NCBI RefSeq assembly: GCF_900176205.1
Contig: NZ_LT859959.1
Span: 2,563,001-2,627,000 of the forward strand
DNA: 64,000 nucleotides
Reading direction: 5' to 3'
Source: Bradyrhizobium sp. ORS 285
GTDB taxonomy: Bacteria; Pseudomonadota; Alphaproteobacteria; Rhizobiales; Xanthobacteraceae
Below, in pieces: positions 49,711-57,380 of this stretch (the first letter of the stretch is position 1; the number at the start of each line of letters is the position of its first letter). Below the pieces are notes generated by a model, which saw only the letters and a list, made by a program, of their open reading frames with translations, searched no databases and had not been told where the DNA came from. The position numbers and the translations under genes were made by a program.

Positions 49711-50830
49711 GCGCTCCGCCGGCGGCCGGCGCCGTTGCGCCGATCGCCTCATGGATCGAATCCAGCGCGCGTTCGGCCGCCTTGGTGCCGAACGCGATGA
49801 GATCGGCCGCGCGGTGAAAATCGAACCAGCCGATCTGGCCGACGCGCGGCGAGATCAAGAGGTCCGGCGGATCGCCGGCGAGCCGCGCGCGCGTGATGCG
49901 GTCCTGCATGATGTTGAAGGCATCGACCATGACCGAGGAGATCCCCGGCCGGCCGCCTTCGCCGAAGAATTGCCGCTTCACCGCGCGCTCCGGCGAGAAC
50001 AGCCGGCGGAAGCGCCGCTTCTGCGGCGCGCTTTCCATCACCGTCTCCGGCACCTCGACCGGCTGGCCATGCGAATAGATCGTCGTCGAATGCGTGAACA
50101 CGTCGCTCGACAGATTCGCGGCAATCACGATCTCGGCGCCGAGCGCGCGCGCTGCCGACACCGGCACGGGATTGACCATCGCGCCGTCAACCAGCCAGCG
50201 GTCGCCGATCAGGACCGGCGCGAAAATGCCGGGCAGGGCGTAGGAGGCGCGCATCGCATCCACCAGGCTGCCATGCGTCAGCCAGATCTCGTGCCCGGTG
50301 CGGATCTCGGTCGCCACGGTCGCGACCTTCATCGGCAGCTCCTCGATCGTGACGCGGCCGAGCGAAGCTTCCAGTTGCGCGGCCAGTTTCTCGCCGCCGA
50401 TCAGGCCGGAACCGTTGAGCCGGATGTCGAGATAGCCGAGCACGTTGCGCATCTGCAGGCTGCGCGCCCATTCCTCCAAAGTGTCGAGCTGGCCGGCCGC
50501 ATAGGCGCCACCGACGACCGCGCCGATCGAGGTTCCGACGACCACGTCGGGCACGATGCCATGCGCCATCAGGGTGCGGATCACACCGATATGGGCAAAG
50601 CCGCGCGCCGCGCCGCCGCCCAGCGCCAACCCGATCACCGGCTTGCGGATCGTCCCGAGCCCGACATTCGTGCCGTCTGTTCCGCCCTGACGGCGTCCCA
50701 TCAACATGTCCAGCACCATCATCTCCACGCATACGCCATTCGGCGACGAAGCGGCTCCACCGTGTTCCGTCGTCGCGATTCCGGACATCAACCTAGCAGA
50801 AGCATCCTTCATGCCGGTTGACGGCTCCAT
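49697..50830 (-). CDS. Patatin-like phospholipase
   Basis: The 377-residue protein has the patatin fold: oxyanion GLALGGGAARGFAHIGV, GTSIGAVVGG with the nucleophile Ser and VDGAMVNPVPVSAARALGAE with the catalytic Asp (DGA). This is the RssA/YchK-like group, often membrane-associated acyl hydrolases. Residues 1-70 are a variable leader; the exact start is uncertain because several in-frame ATG codons precede MEPSTGMKD, which I use. Confidence 0.88.
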   Translation of the reverse strand: MEPSTGMKDASARLMSGIATTEHGGAASSPNGVCVEMMVLDMLMGRRQGGTDGTNVGLGTIRKPVIGLALGGGAARGFAHIGVIRTLMAHGIVPDVVVGTSIGAVVGGAYAAGQLDTLEEWARSLQMRNVLGYLDIRLNGSGLIGGEKLAAQLEASLGRVTIEELPMKVATVATEIRTGHEIWLTHGSLVDAMRASYALPGIFAPVLIGDRWLVDGAMVNPVPVSAARALGAEIVIAANLSSDVFTHSTTIYSHGQPVEVPETVMESAPQKRRFRRLFSPERAVKRQFFGEGGRPGISSVMVDAFNIMQDRITRARLAGDPPDLLISPRVGQIGWFDFHRAADLIAFGTKAAERALDSIHEAIGATAPAAGGAPTPS

Positions 50831-50980
50831 GAGATGCCGCCGATGTGATGTTTGCGCGACGTCCACGACGATCATGCTGCGGCATAACGGCTGCGGCCAG
50901 GCCGCGCGCCACGCCCCACCATTCCCGGATCGGTTCAGTACAGGCTTGAATTTGCCCCGTTTTCGGTCAAAACCAGCGTG

Positions 50981-52060
50981 ATGACGAGAGGTCGCGGTTT
51001 CTTCGGAGTCCGGCATGGCGTGCGGCAATGGCCGGCGCTCGTGCTGTCGTGTCTGGTTGCCGTCTCCGGCGTCTCGGCCGCGCAGGCGCAGCTGTTCAGC
51101 GACCGACCGCCGCCGATTCCGCCAGCCTCAGTGCCGGATCCCGGCGCGGCCGTCAGCCTCGCGCCGCCCTCCGGGCCCGGAGCGGGGCCCGCGGTTCCGC
51201 CGCCGCCTGCGCCGCAGGCCATCCCGGGCCCGCCGGTGGCCGCGATCCCGCCGGGCGCACCCGCCGCCATTCCGCCGGTCGCTGCTCCCCCCGCGGCACC
51301 GAACCAGGGCGTGCTGTCGCTGTCGGCGCGCTACGGCAAGGACCTGCCGAACATCAATGGCGGGCTCGTCTGGCGCGTGTTCGCCGACCGGCCCGACGAG
51401 ACCGGCGCCTTCAAGATGCTGCGCGAAGATCGCGGCGCCACGCCGAACATCGTGCTGCCGCCTGGCAACTACGTCGTCCACGTCGCGCTCGGCCTCGTCA
51501 GCGCCGTCCGGACGGTGAGCCTGAAGACCGACACCGATCGCGAATCCTTCCTGCTGCCGGCCGGTGGCCTGCGGCTCGAGGGCCGGGTCGGCTCCAGCAA
51601 GATTCCGCAGAACCAGATCTCGTTCGCGATCTACAAGGGCAGCCAGTTCGACGGCCGCGAGCGCCCGCCGCTGGTGCCGAACGTCGCCGCCGGCGACATG
51701 CTGATGCTGCCCGAGGGCACCTATTACATCGTCTCCAACTATGGCGACGCCAACTCGGTGGTGCGCTCCGACATCCGCGTCCAGGCCAGCAAGCTCACCG
51801 ACGTCACGGTGACGCATCGCGCCGCGGTCATCACCCTGAAGCTCGTCTCCGACAAGGGCGGCGAGGCGCTCGCTAACACCGCCTGGTCGGTCATCAACCC
51901 CGGCGGCGACGTCATCAAGGAATCGGTCGGCGCCTTCCCCAAGGTCGTGCTGTCCGAAGGCGACTACCGCGCCATCGCCAAATACGAAGGCAAGGTGTTC
52001 GAACGCTCCTTCAACGTCGTCAACGGCGTCGACGGCGAGGTCGAGGTGCTCGCGCGCTGA
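50981..52060 (+). CDS. Exported protein of unknown function with proline-rich linker
   Basis: The 359-residue protein has a signal peptide (cleavage about VSAAQA), a Pro/Ala-rich segment (about 40-110, PPPPAPQAIPGPPVAAIPP), and a C-terminal region of several beta-rich modules: SLKTDTDRESFLLPAGGLRL, YYIVSNYGDANSVVRSDIRV and ALANTAWSVINPGGDVI. These look like repeated transthyretin/Ig-like or carboxypeptidase-regulatory folds that handle attached peptides. No enzyme motif is seen. A family A repeat follows directly. Confidence 0.8.
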   Translation: MTRGRGFFGVRHGVRQWPALVLSCLVAVSGVSAAQAQLFSDRPPPIPPASVPDPGAAVSLAPPSGPGAGPAVPPPPAPQAIPGPPVAAIPPGAPAAIPPVAAPPAAPNQGVLSLSARYGKDLPNINGGLVWRVFADRPDETGAFKMLREDRGATPNIVLPPGNYVVHVALGLVSAVRTVSLKTDTDRESFLLPAGGLRLEGRVGSSKIPQNQISFAIYKGSQFDGRERPPLVPNVAAGDMLMLPEGTYYIVSNYGDANSVVRSDIRVQASKLTDVTVTHRAAVITLKLVSDKGGEALANTAWSVINPGGDVIKESVGAFPKVVLSEGDYRAIAKYEGKVFERSFNVVNGVDGEVEVLAR

Positions 52061-52069
52061 GCAGGTGCC

Positions 52070-52211
52070 GTAGGGTGGGCAAAGCAGCCGCCGCGAAAGC
52101 GGCGGCAGCGTGCCCACCATGGCTCAGCAAACACATCAGCGCCATGGTGGGCACGGCGCCATTGCGATCACGCGAGGGGAGAGAGCAGGGCCGCGCCTTT
52201 GCCCACCCTAC
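52070..52211. repeat. Nested inverted repeat, family A (copy 8)
   Basis: GTAGGGTGGGCAAAG at 52070 and CTTTGCCCACCCTAC ending at 52211, with inner GTGCCCACC and GGTGGGCAC. The sigma-1.1 gene begins about 50 bp further on. Confidence 0.88.
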
Positions 52212-52259
52212 GACATCGACTCGTCCCTAGGTATGAGAGCCACTGATCGGGAGAGGCGC

Positions 52260-52430
52260 ATGCACGTGTCCGGAATCATCCGACGCGCAATCGAAATCGG
52301 GGAGCGTAAAGGCTGGATCACGTTCGACGAACTCAACGCCATCTGTGCGGGCAGCACCGTCGCGCCCGAGGACATCGAGCGGGTCATGCAGGCACTCAGC
52401 GACGCTGAGATTCGCCTGGAGGAAGACTGA
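52260..52430 (+). CDS. Stand-alone sigma-70 region 1.1-like protein (56 aa)
   Basis: The protein MHVSGIIRRAIEIGERKGWI, then TFDELNAIC and APEDIERVMQALSDAEIRLE matches region 1.1 of primary sigma factors (helix, then TxDEL, then a second helix pair and IRL-E end). In full sigma factors region 1.1 gates promoter DNA; as a free protein it may bind polymerase or act as a decoy. GGGAGAGG before 52260 supports this start; ATG at 52233 would add nine residues. Confidence 0.75.
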   Translation: MHVSGIIRRAIEIGERKGWITFDELNAICAGSTVAPEDIERVMQALSDAEIRLEED

Positions 52431-52474
52431 CACAATGGTGGAGTTTCTGCATGGGCGGGGTCTGATCACCAGTC

Positions 52475-52530
52475 GTCCCGACGAACGCCGGGACCCATGC
52501 CGCGGAATCCATCGAGGAACGTTCTATCAG
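52475..52530. repeat. Partial dispersed repeat, family C
   Basis: CGTCCCGACGAACGCCGGGACCC resembles the arm at 5885-5908 (GTCCCGG...CCGGGACC). Only one arm is clear. Confidence 0.4.
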
Positions 52531-52594
52531 TGGCCTTCCTTCGTCGCGGCTGGTGCCACGTGCAAGAGCAGGCGACGAGCCTGTCTTGATTGCC

Positions 52595-53248
52595 TTAAGC
52601 TGAGCGCTTTCCCGGTCGCGGTGACGGCGGGCCCGATTTTCCGTCGTCATGTCCTCGGCCATGCAGCAGTCCCGTTCCCGCCAGCGTCAACACCCGGCGG
52701 ATGATGTCCTCGAGGTCGCCGTCCCGGACGATCTGGCGATCGACGAGCAGCAGCCCCAGGCCGTGCACGAGCGCCCATAGAAACAATCCGGCAATCGGCA
52801 GCTCCGACGCCGGCAGGCGCGGTTCGAGACTCGCCTTCATGATCTCGTAGCTGCGCGTCCGCAGCGCGCGGATCGCTGTGCTGTGCTGTGAGACTTCCGG
52901 AAAACCTTCACCGAACATCAGCCGGTAGAGCGCCGGATTGGCACGCACGAACGCGACATAGGCCTCGCCATAGGTCAGCAGCGAGCCGCCGGCATTCGGG
53001 GGCGCAGCGGCGAGGCATGCGGCAAGCTCCGTGGCGCCTTGCTCGGCAAGGCCGAGCGCGATGGCATCGCGGCTCGGGAAATGATGATAGGCGGATGGCG
53101 CTGACACGCCGACCCGGCGCGAGATTTCGCGCAGGCCGAGGAATGATGGGCCGCGCTCTTCCAGCACCTCGCGCGCCGCCGTCAGCAGCGCGTTGCGCAG
53201 GTCGCCATGATGATAGCTTTTGCGCGGCTTCCTCGCTGGCCTCGCCAT
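52595..53248 (-). CDS. TetR/AcrR-family transcriptional regulator
   Basis: The 217-residue protein has an N-terminal HTH (YHHGDLRNALLTAAREVLEE, LREISRRVGVSAPSAYHHF) and a C-domain of the WHG type (WALVHGLGLLLVD). A basic N-terminus precedes it. ATG at 53248 is preferred to the TTG at 53263. It is divergent from a SAM methyltransferase gene, with a short intergenic region that probably holds its operator. Confidence 0.9.
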   Translation of the reverse strand: MARPARKPRKSYHHGDLRNALLTAAREVLEERGPSFLGLREISRRVGVSAPSAYHHFPSRDAIALGLAEQGATELAACLAAAPPNAGGSLLTYGEAYVAFVRANPALYRLMFGEGFPEVSQHSTAIRALRTRSYEIMKASLEPRLPASELPIAGLFLWALVHGLGLLLVDRQIVRDGDLEDIIRRVLTLAGTGLLHGRGHDDGKSGPPSPRPGKRSA

Positions 53249-53344
53249 CCGGACCTCGATCAAATCTTTACAGTGTTAGGATTATGCGCTATCTCGCTAG
53301 GATGCGCAACCGGAGGCCTCGGTTTCAGAAGGGGACTATTCGTC

Positions 53345-54187
53345 ATGCAGATGGGACAGCCCAGCCGGACCGCGTTGGGGGCGGCGGTTCACCGCGCCAC
53401 ACATCAGACGGTCGACGGCGCCAGCATCTTTGCCGATCCGCTGGCCCGTGTGCTTCTCGGCGACGAGGCCGACGCGCTCATCGCCGCTGCCTCAGCGGAC
53501 GAGAGCAGGCATCGCCTGCGGTTGTTCATCGCCGCGCGCAGCCGTTTCGCCGAGGATGCCCTGGCCATGGCCGTGTCCCGCGACGTTCGTCAGGTCGCGG
53601 TCATTGGCGCCGGCCTCGATACGTTCAGCCTGCGCAATCCGCACGCAGCCGATGGGCTGCGCGTGTTTGAGGTCGACCATCCGGCCACTCAGGCGTGGAA
53701 GCGGGAGCGCATCGCTGCCGCCGGCCTCACTTTGCCTGCCTCGCTTGTCTTCGTACCGGTCGATTTCGAGCGGCAAAATCTCGGCGATGCGTTGGCTGAC
53801 GCCGGCTTCCGAACCAGCGAGCCCGCTTTCTTTCCCTGGCTCGGGGTCGTGCCCTATCTCAGGCGCGAGGCGATCCTGGCGGTGCTGACGTTCATGGCGA
53901 GCGTGCCCGGCGCGGAGGTCGTGTTCGACTACACGGAGCCGCTCGACAACTACGCTCCGGCGCGCCGCGCCAATGTCGCCGCGCTCGCCGCGCGCACCGC
54001 CGCGATCGGCGAACCCTGGCTGAGCCGGTTCGATCCTTCGGATCTGCGCCGCGACCTGCTGGGCTGTGGCTTCAATGAGATCGAGGACATCGGTCTCGCC
54101 GACATCATCGGCCGCTACCTCGGCGCGCCCGTCGGCAGCGCAAGAGAAGCAGGACCGCATGTCGTGCACGCGCGACGAGTCGTGTAG
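53345..54187 (+). CDS. SAM-dependent methyltransferase, PPM/TIGR00027 type
   Basis: The 280-residue protein has an N-terminal cap (SRTALGAAVHRATHQ), the SAM-site GVVPYLRREAILAVLTF and VAVIGAGLDTFSLRNPHAAD (split), and EVDHPATQAWKRERI, the acidic ribose site of the leucine carboxyl methyltransferase/PPM-like group. Such genes next to a TetR regulator suggest a methylation step under its control, substrate unknown. ATG at 53345 precedes a second ATG at 53351. Confidence 0.88.
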   Translation: MQMGQPSRTALGAAVHRATHQTVDGASIFADPLARVLLGDEADALIAAASADESRHRLRLFIAARSRFAEDALAMAVSRDVRQVAVIGAGLDTFSLRNPHAADGLRVFEVDHPATQAWKRERIAAAGLTLPASLVFVPVDFERQNLGDALADAGFRTSEPAFFPWLGVVPYLRREAILAVLTFMASVPGAEVVFDYTEPLDNYAPARRANVAALAARTAAIGEPWLSRFDPSDLRRDLLGCGFNEIEDIGLADIIGRYLGAPVGSAREAGPHVVHARRVV

Positions 54188-54305
54188 GGCGGAGCCGGAG
54201 CGCATCGGTCGAAGCAACAGGCGCGTCACCCGGATGAGCGCCGCGACATCCGGGGTCTCACCCGCAGCCCGTTGAATATGCGCGTCCGCCGAAACGCATC
54301 ATGAT

Positions 54306-54776
54306 CTAGGGCACGCAGCCCCACAACATCGACGTCTTACCTTTGCCCAGCGCCTTTGCCGCGCCGGCAAGCGAAAAAGTTTCCACCAGACCGTATTTGG
54401 GAAATTCGACCGTGAACGATTTTGCACGGCTCGCAGCGAGGGCTGCGACCAGCGCCTGGAAGTCCTGCATGCCGGGACGTGACTCAGCTTTGAATTGCTG
54501 CTCATCGAGGTCGAACGCATAGTTGTGACCATCAACGATGATCCGCGCCGCCACACGCTCGCCCGCTGCCGGATGAAGTCCACTCGCGGTGATGAACATG
54601 CCTGGTGTGTGGTCCTCCTGCCCGCTTGGGCAGTAGATGTTGAGGTTCGATCCGCGCGCGTTCCTGATGATCGCCTCCACCGTTCCCTGCGCGAAGCCCG
54701 CTGTCCAGCGATAGTCCTCGGCCTGCGCGTCGGCTGCACCGAGGCAAATTGCCAACAGAACGATTTTGCTCCTCAT
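54306..54776 (-). CDS. Exported protein of unknown function
   Basis: The 156-residue protein has a signal peptide (MRSKIVLLAICLGAADAQA) and a mature part with NLNIYCPSGQEDHTPGMFIT, IIVDGHNYAFDLDEQQF, FTVEFPKYGLVETFSLAGAA and a final CVP, giving two Cys that may pair. No family is recognised. It is well formed and not linked to neighbours. Confidence 0.75.
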   Translation of the reverse strand: MRSKIVLLAICLGAADAQAEDYRWTAGFAQGTVEAIIRNARGSNLNIYCPSGQEDHTPGMFITASGLHPAAGERVAARIIVDGHNYAFDLDEQQFKAESRPGMQDFQALVAALAASRAKSFTVEFPKYGLVETFSLAGAAKALGKGKTSMLWGCVP

Positions 54777-55046
54777 ATCACTTTCCCCTTAGCGCGCTCG
54801 CGATGCTCGTGGCGATGAACCAGATCCTCTGTATCATCGCTCGCGCGCGTGTACAGCCTCGTTTTGCGTTCAGAAGTTGAATTGCAGCATCCGAACCCGG
54901 CACAGTCGGAAGACAGGATCTTAGCTTGAGCCGTCAGTGTTGCGTCACGTTGGATGACGTCGCATCTCGCGTGAAGTTCGCCGCAACTCCAATCCCGCAA
55001 ACGTCAGCATCTGCCCGTCGGGTTACTTTGTCGCACTTATTAGTGC

Positions 55047-56754
55047 TTGCCTCGACGAGGCTGGGCAAGAATCTCGGGCGTTTTGCGTGGCGGGATGTAC
55101 GATTCGGCTTATGACGAATCGCCCGTTCAAGAGCGGTGAGAGCCGCGAGCAAGCCAGCCTGTTTCCACCGCGGATCGAGGATTACGTATCTGCGGACAAT
55201 CCGGTTCGTGCGATCGATGGCTATGTCGATGCGCTCGACCTTGCCAAGCTTGGATTTCGGCACGCCGACCGGCGCGCGGCGGGAGCGGGACAGCCGCCAT
55301 ACGCCCCGTCCGATCTGCTGAAGCTGTACCTGTATGGCTATATCAACCAGATCCGGTCATCACGCCGGCTGGAGCGTGAAGCCTGCCGCAATCTGGAACT
55401 GATCTGGCTGCTGAAGTCTCTCAAGCCCGGCTACCGGACGATCGCCAATTTCCGCAAGGAGAACTGGGCGGCCCTGAAGGCCGCGAACCGCAGTTTCGTG
55501 CTGCTGCTTCGCGAACTCGATCTGATCGGCGGGACCCTGGTCGCGGTCGACGGGGCGCTATTCCACGGCAATGCCAGCAAGGACAGCATCTTCACGCGCG
55601 GGAAGCTCGCCAAACAGATCGCCAAGCTCGATGAGGAGATCGAGGCGTACGGCAAGTCCCTCGACACCAACGATGCAGCAGAAGCCAAGCGGCCCGACAA
55701 CGGCAAGGATGGCAATGGCGGCGGCGATGTCGGGGACAGGATCAAGGAACTGATGGCGCGGCGTGAGCGCGCTCAGTCCGATCTGGAGAACCTTGACAAA
55801 AACGACAAGGGACAGGTGTCGAAGACCGACCCCGATGCGCGGCTGCTGAGCAAGGGCGATCAGACGATTGCAGGCTACAACGTCCAGAGCGTCGTTGACG
55901 ACAAGAACAAGCTGATCGTCGCCAGCGAGGTCGTCAATCGCAGCGATGTCCGACACCTGCATATGATGGCGATAGCGGCCAAGGAGAACCTGGAGGTCTC
56001 GTCGCTGCAGATATTGGCCGATGTCGGCTACTACAACAGCGAGGATATCAAGGCTTGCGAGGATGATGGCATCACCGCCTATGTCCCGCTGCATCACGGC
56101 AATGGCAAGAAGCACACGCGCTTCACGCGAGCTGACTTCACCTACGATTCCGCAACCGACACCTACCGGTGTCCCGCAGGCCAGGCGCTGCATCCCACGA
56201 AGAAGCTCTGGAAGAATACGAGCGGCAGAATGGAACGCCGTTACCTGGGCTCAGTGCCGACCTGCAGCGTCTGCCCCCTCAAGGCGTCTTGCCTCTCCGC
56301 GAAGGCCAAAAGCCGCAACGTCTCTCGGTGGGAGCACGAGGAGGTGCTGGATCGTCACCGCCAGAGAATGGCGAGCGAACAGGCTGGCCAGCTGATGCGT
56401 CGCCGCTCAGCCCTCGTCGAACATCCGTTCGGCACACTCAAGTGCCGCGCCGGGTATCAGCATTTCCTCGTCCGCAGCTTCGACAAGGTTCGCGGGGAAT
56501 GGAGCCTCATGGCGCTCTCTTACAACTTTAGCCGCGTCCTCAACATTCTCGGCCTGAACGACTTCCTCGCCCGCATCACCGCGTGGGCTATTGCAGCTCA
56601 ACACGCCGCCTCTGCCGAGGCCAACGCCGCACGAGAGGCGATTCCGCTTGCCTTGATACGAAACTGGACGATGATACGGCTATGGCTCGAAGTCGCACCG
56701 CGCCGAGCCCTCCTAGCCTCCTAATTTGGATTCTTGCCCAGCCTCGTCGGGCAA
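55047..56754. mobile_element. IS1182-family insertion sequence, complete
   Basis: A single transposase gene is flanked by imperfect terminal inverted repeats: TTGCCTCGACGAGGCTGGGC at 55047 and the inverse of GCCCAGCCTCGTCGGGCAA at 56736-56754, differing by one base in the first part. Each terminal repeat also contains a small internal palindrome (TTGCC...GGCAA). Length about 1,708 bp. I see no clear target-site duplication. Confidence 0.9.
55111..56724 (+). CDS. IS1182-family transposase
   Basis: The 537-residue protein has the N-terminal DUF772 region (SLFPPRIEDYVSADNPVRAI), DKFLRREARNLELIWLL-like helices, the DDE region with LVAVDGALFHGNASKDS, IAGYNVQSVVDDKNKLI and ILADVGYYNSEDIKACED, and the C-terminal HPFGTLKCRAGYQHFLVRSF (H..GT.K pattern) typical of IS1182. 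The frame is intact, so the element may be active. The GTG start upstream (55087) is not used; MTNRPFKSG is the family start. Confidence 0.95.
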   Translation: MTNRPFKSGESREQASLFPPRIEDYVSADNPVRAIDGYVDALDLAKLGFRHADRRAAGAGQPPYAPSDLLKLYLYGYINQIRSSRRLEREACRNLELIWLLKSLKPGYRTIANFRKENWAALKAANRSFVLLLRELDLIGGTLVAVDGALFHGNASKDSIFTRGKLAKQIAKLDEEIEAYGKSLDTNDAAEAKRPDNGKDGNGGGDVGDRIKELMARRERAQSDLENLDKNDKGQVSKTDPDARLLSKGDQTIAGYNVQSVVDDKNKLIVASEVVNRSDVRHLHMMAIAAKENLEVSSLQILADVGYYNSEDIKACEDDGITAYVPLHHGNGKKHTRFTRADFTYDSATDTYRCPAGQALHPTKKLWKNTSGRMERRYLGSVPTCSVCPLKASCLSAKAKSRNVSRWEHEEVLDRHRQRMASEQAGQLMRRRSALVEHPFGTLKCRAGYQHFLVRSFDKVRGEWSLMALSYNFSRVLNILGLNDFLARITAWAIAAQHAASAEANAAREAIPLALIRNWTMIRLWLEVAPRRALLAS

Positions 56755-57380
56755 ATCAGATCGATGCTCTTGCGCATCCCGTCCCGGGATGAGGGGCGTA
56801 TCGCGGTCGTCACGGCACGCGGGGCGGGGAGCGGTGGGCGTGGTGGATTGCAGCGCGGGGGAGCTCGCGCCGACGAACAATTCGCTGCGCACGGTCAAGT
56901 CGCGCGGTCCTGATATCCCGAAGCTGATATCACCCGTGCAAGGCGGGTGAGCGCATTGTCACGGCATGGTGGCCAGAAAGCCCGGCGCACCAGGGAGAAC
57001 GCGAAGCAGCCGTTAAGGCCATCGCGCAGGGAGGGCCGGGTCTGTCCGGCTGAACCTGTGGTACCTGCCGCCTGCATTTTTTTCCGCAGGCGGGCCACGG
57101 GCCTCAGTCGAGGTCCGGTCCTCCTTGCGCCCTCACATCACGTGAGGGTCTCGCCGATGCATCGCTCGGGCGGATCTCCGCCGCGGGATCGCTTCCTCAC
57201 GTCAGGTTGTCGCAACTCATCGCAACGAGCGCAGGATGTTGCGCATCGGGCGATCGCAGGCGCGACGCGGCTGTCATAGTCTCTAATGCGCGATAACCAT
57301 GGAACGACTTCGAACTGTCATATTTGCTGCGCGCGGTTGCACGGCAATCTGGATTCACAACCCGTTAAAAACAAATCTGC
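56755..57380. other. Intergenic region with dispersed repeat, no gene recognised
   Basis: About 625 bp. The stretch 56960-57150 contains GGCCAGAAAGCCCGGCGCACC, CAGGGAGGGCCGGG and CCTGC-ATTTTTTTCC-GCAGG, a GC hairpin with T-rich loop. I recall this kind of segment as a recurrent intergenic repeat in Bradyrhizobium genomes, often mis-annotated as small proteins. GTGAGGG repeats near 57140-57160 also occur. The promoter of the GGDEF-EAL gene must lie in the right part. Confidence 0.45.

Noticed and set aside
56895-57098. Small minus-strand frame in the repeat after the insertion sequence
   Set aside because: Looks like the translation of a recurrent non-coding repeat and has no ribosome site.
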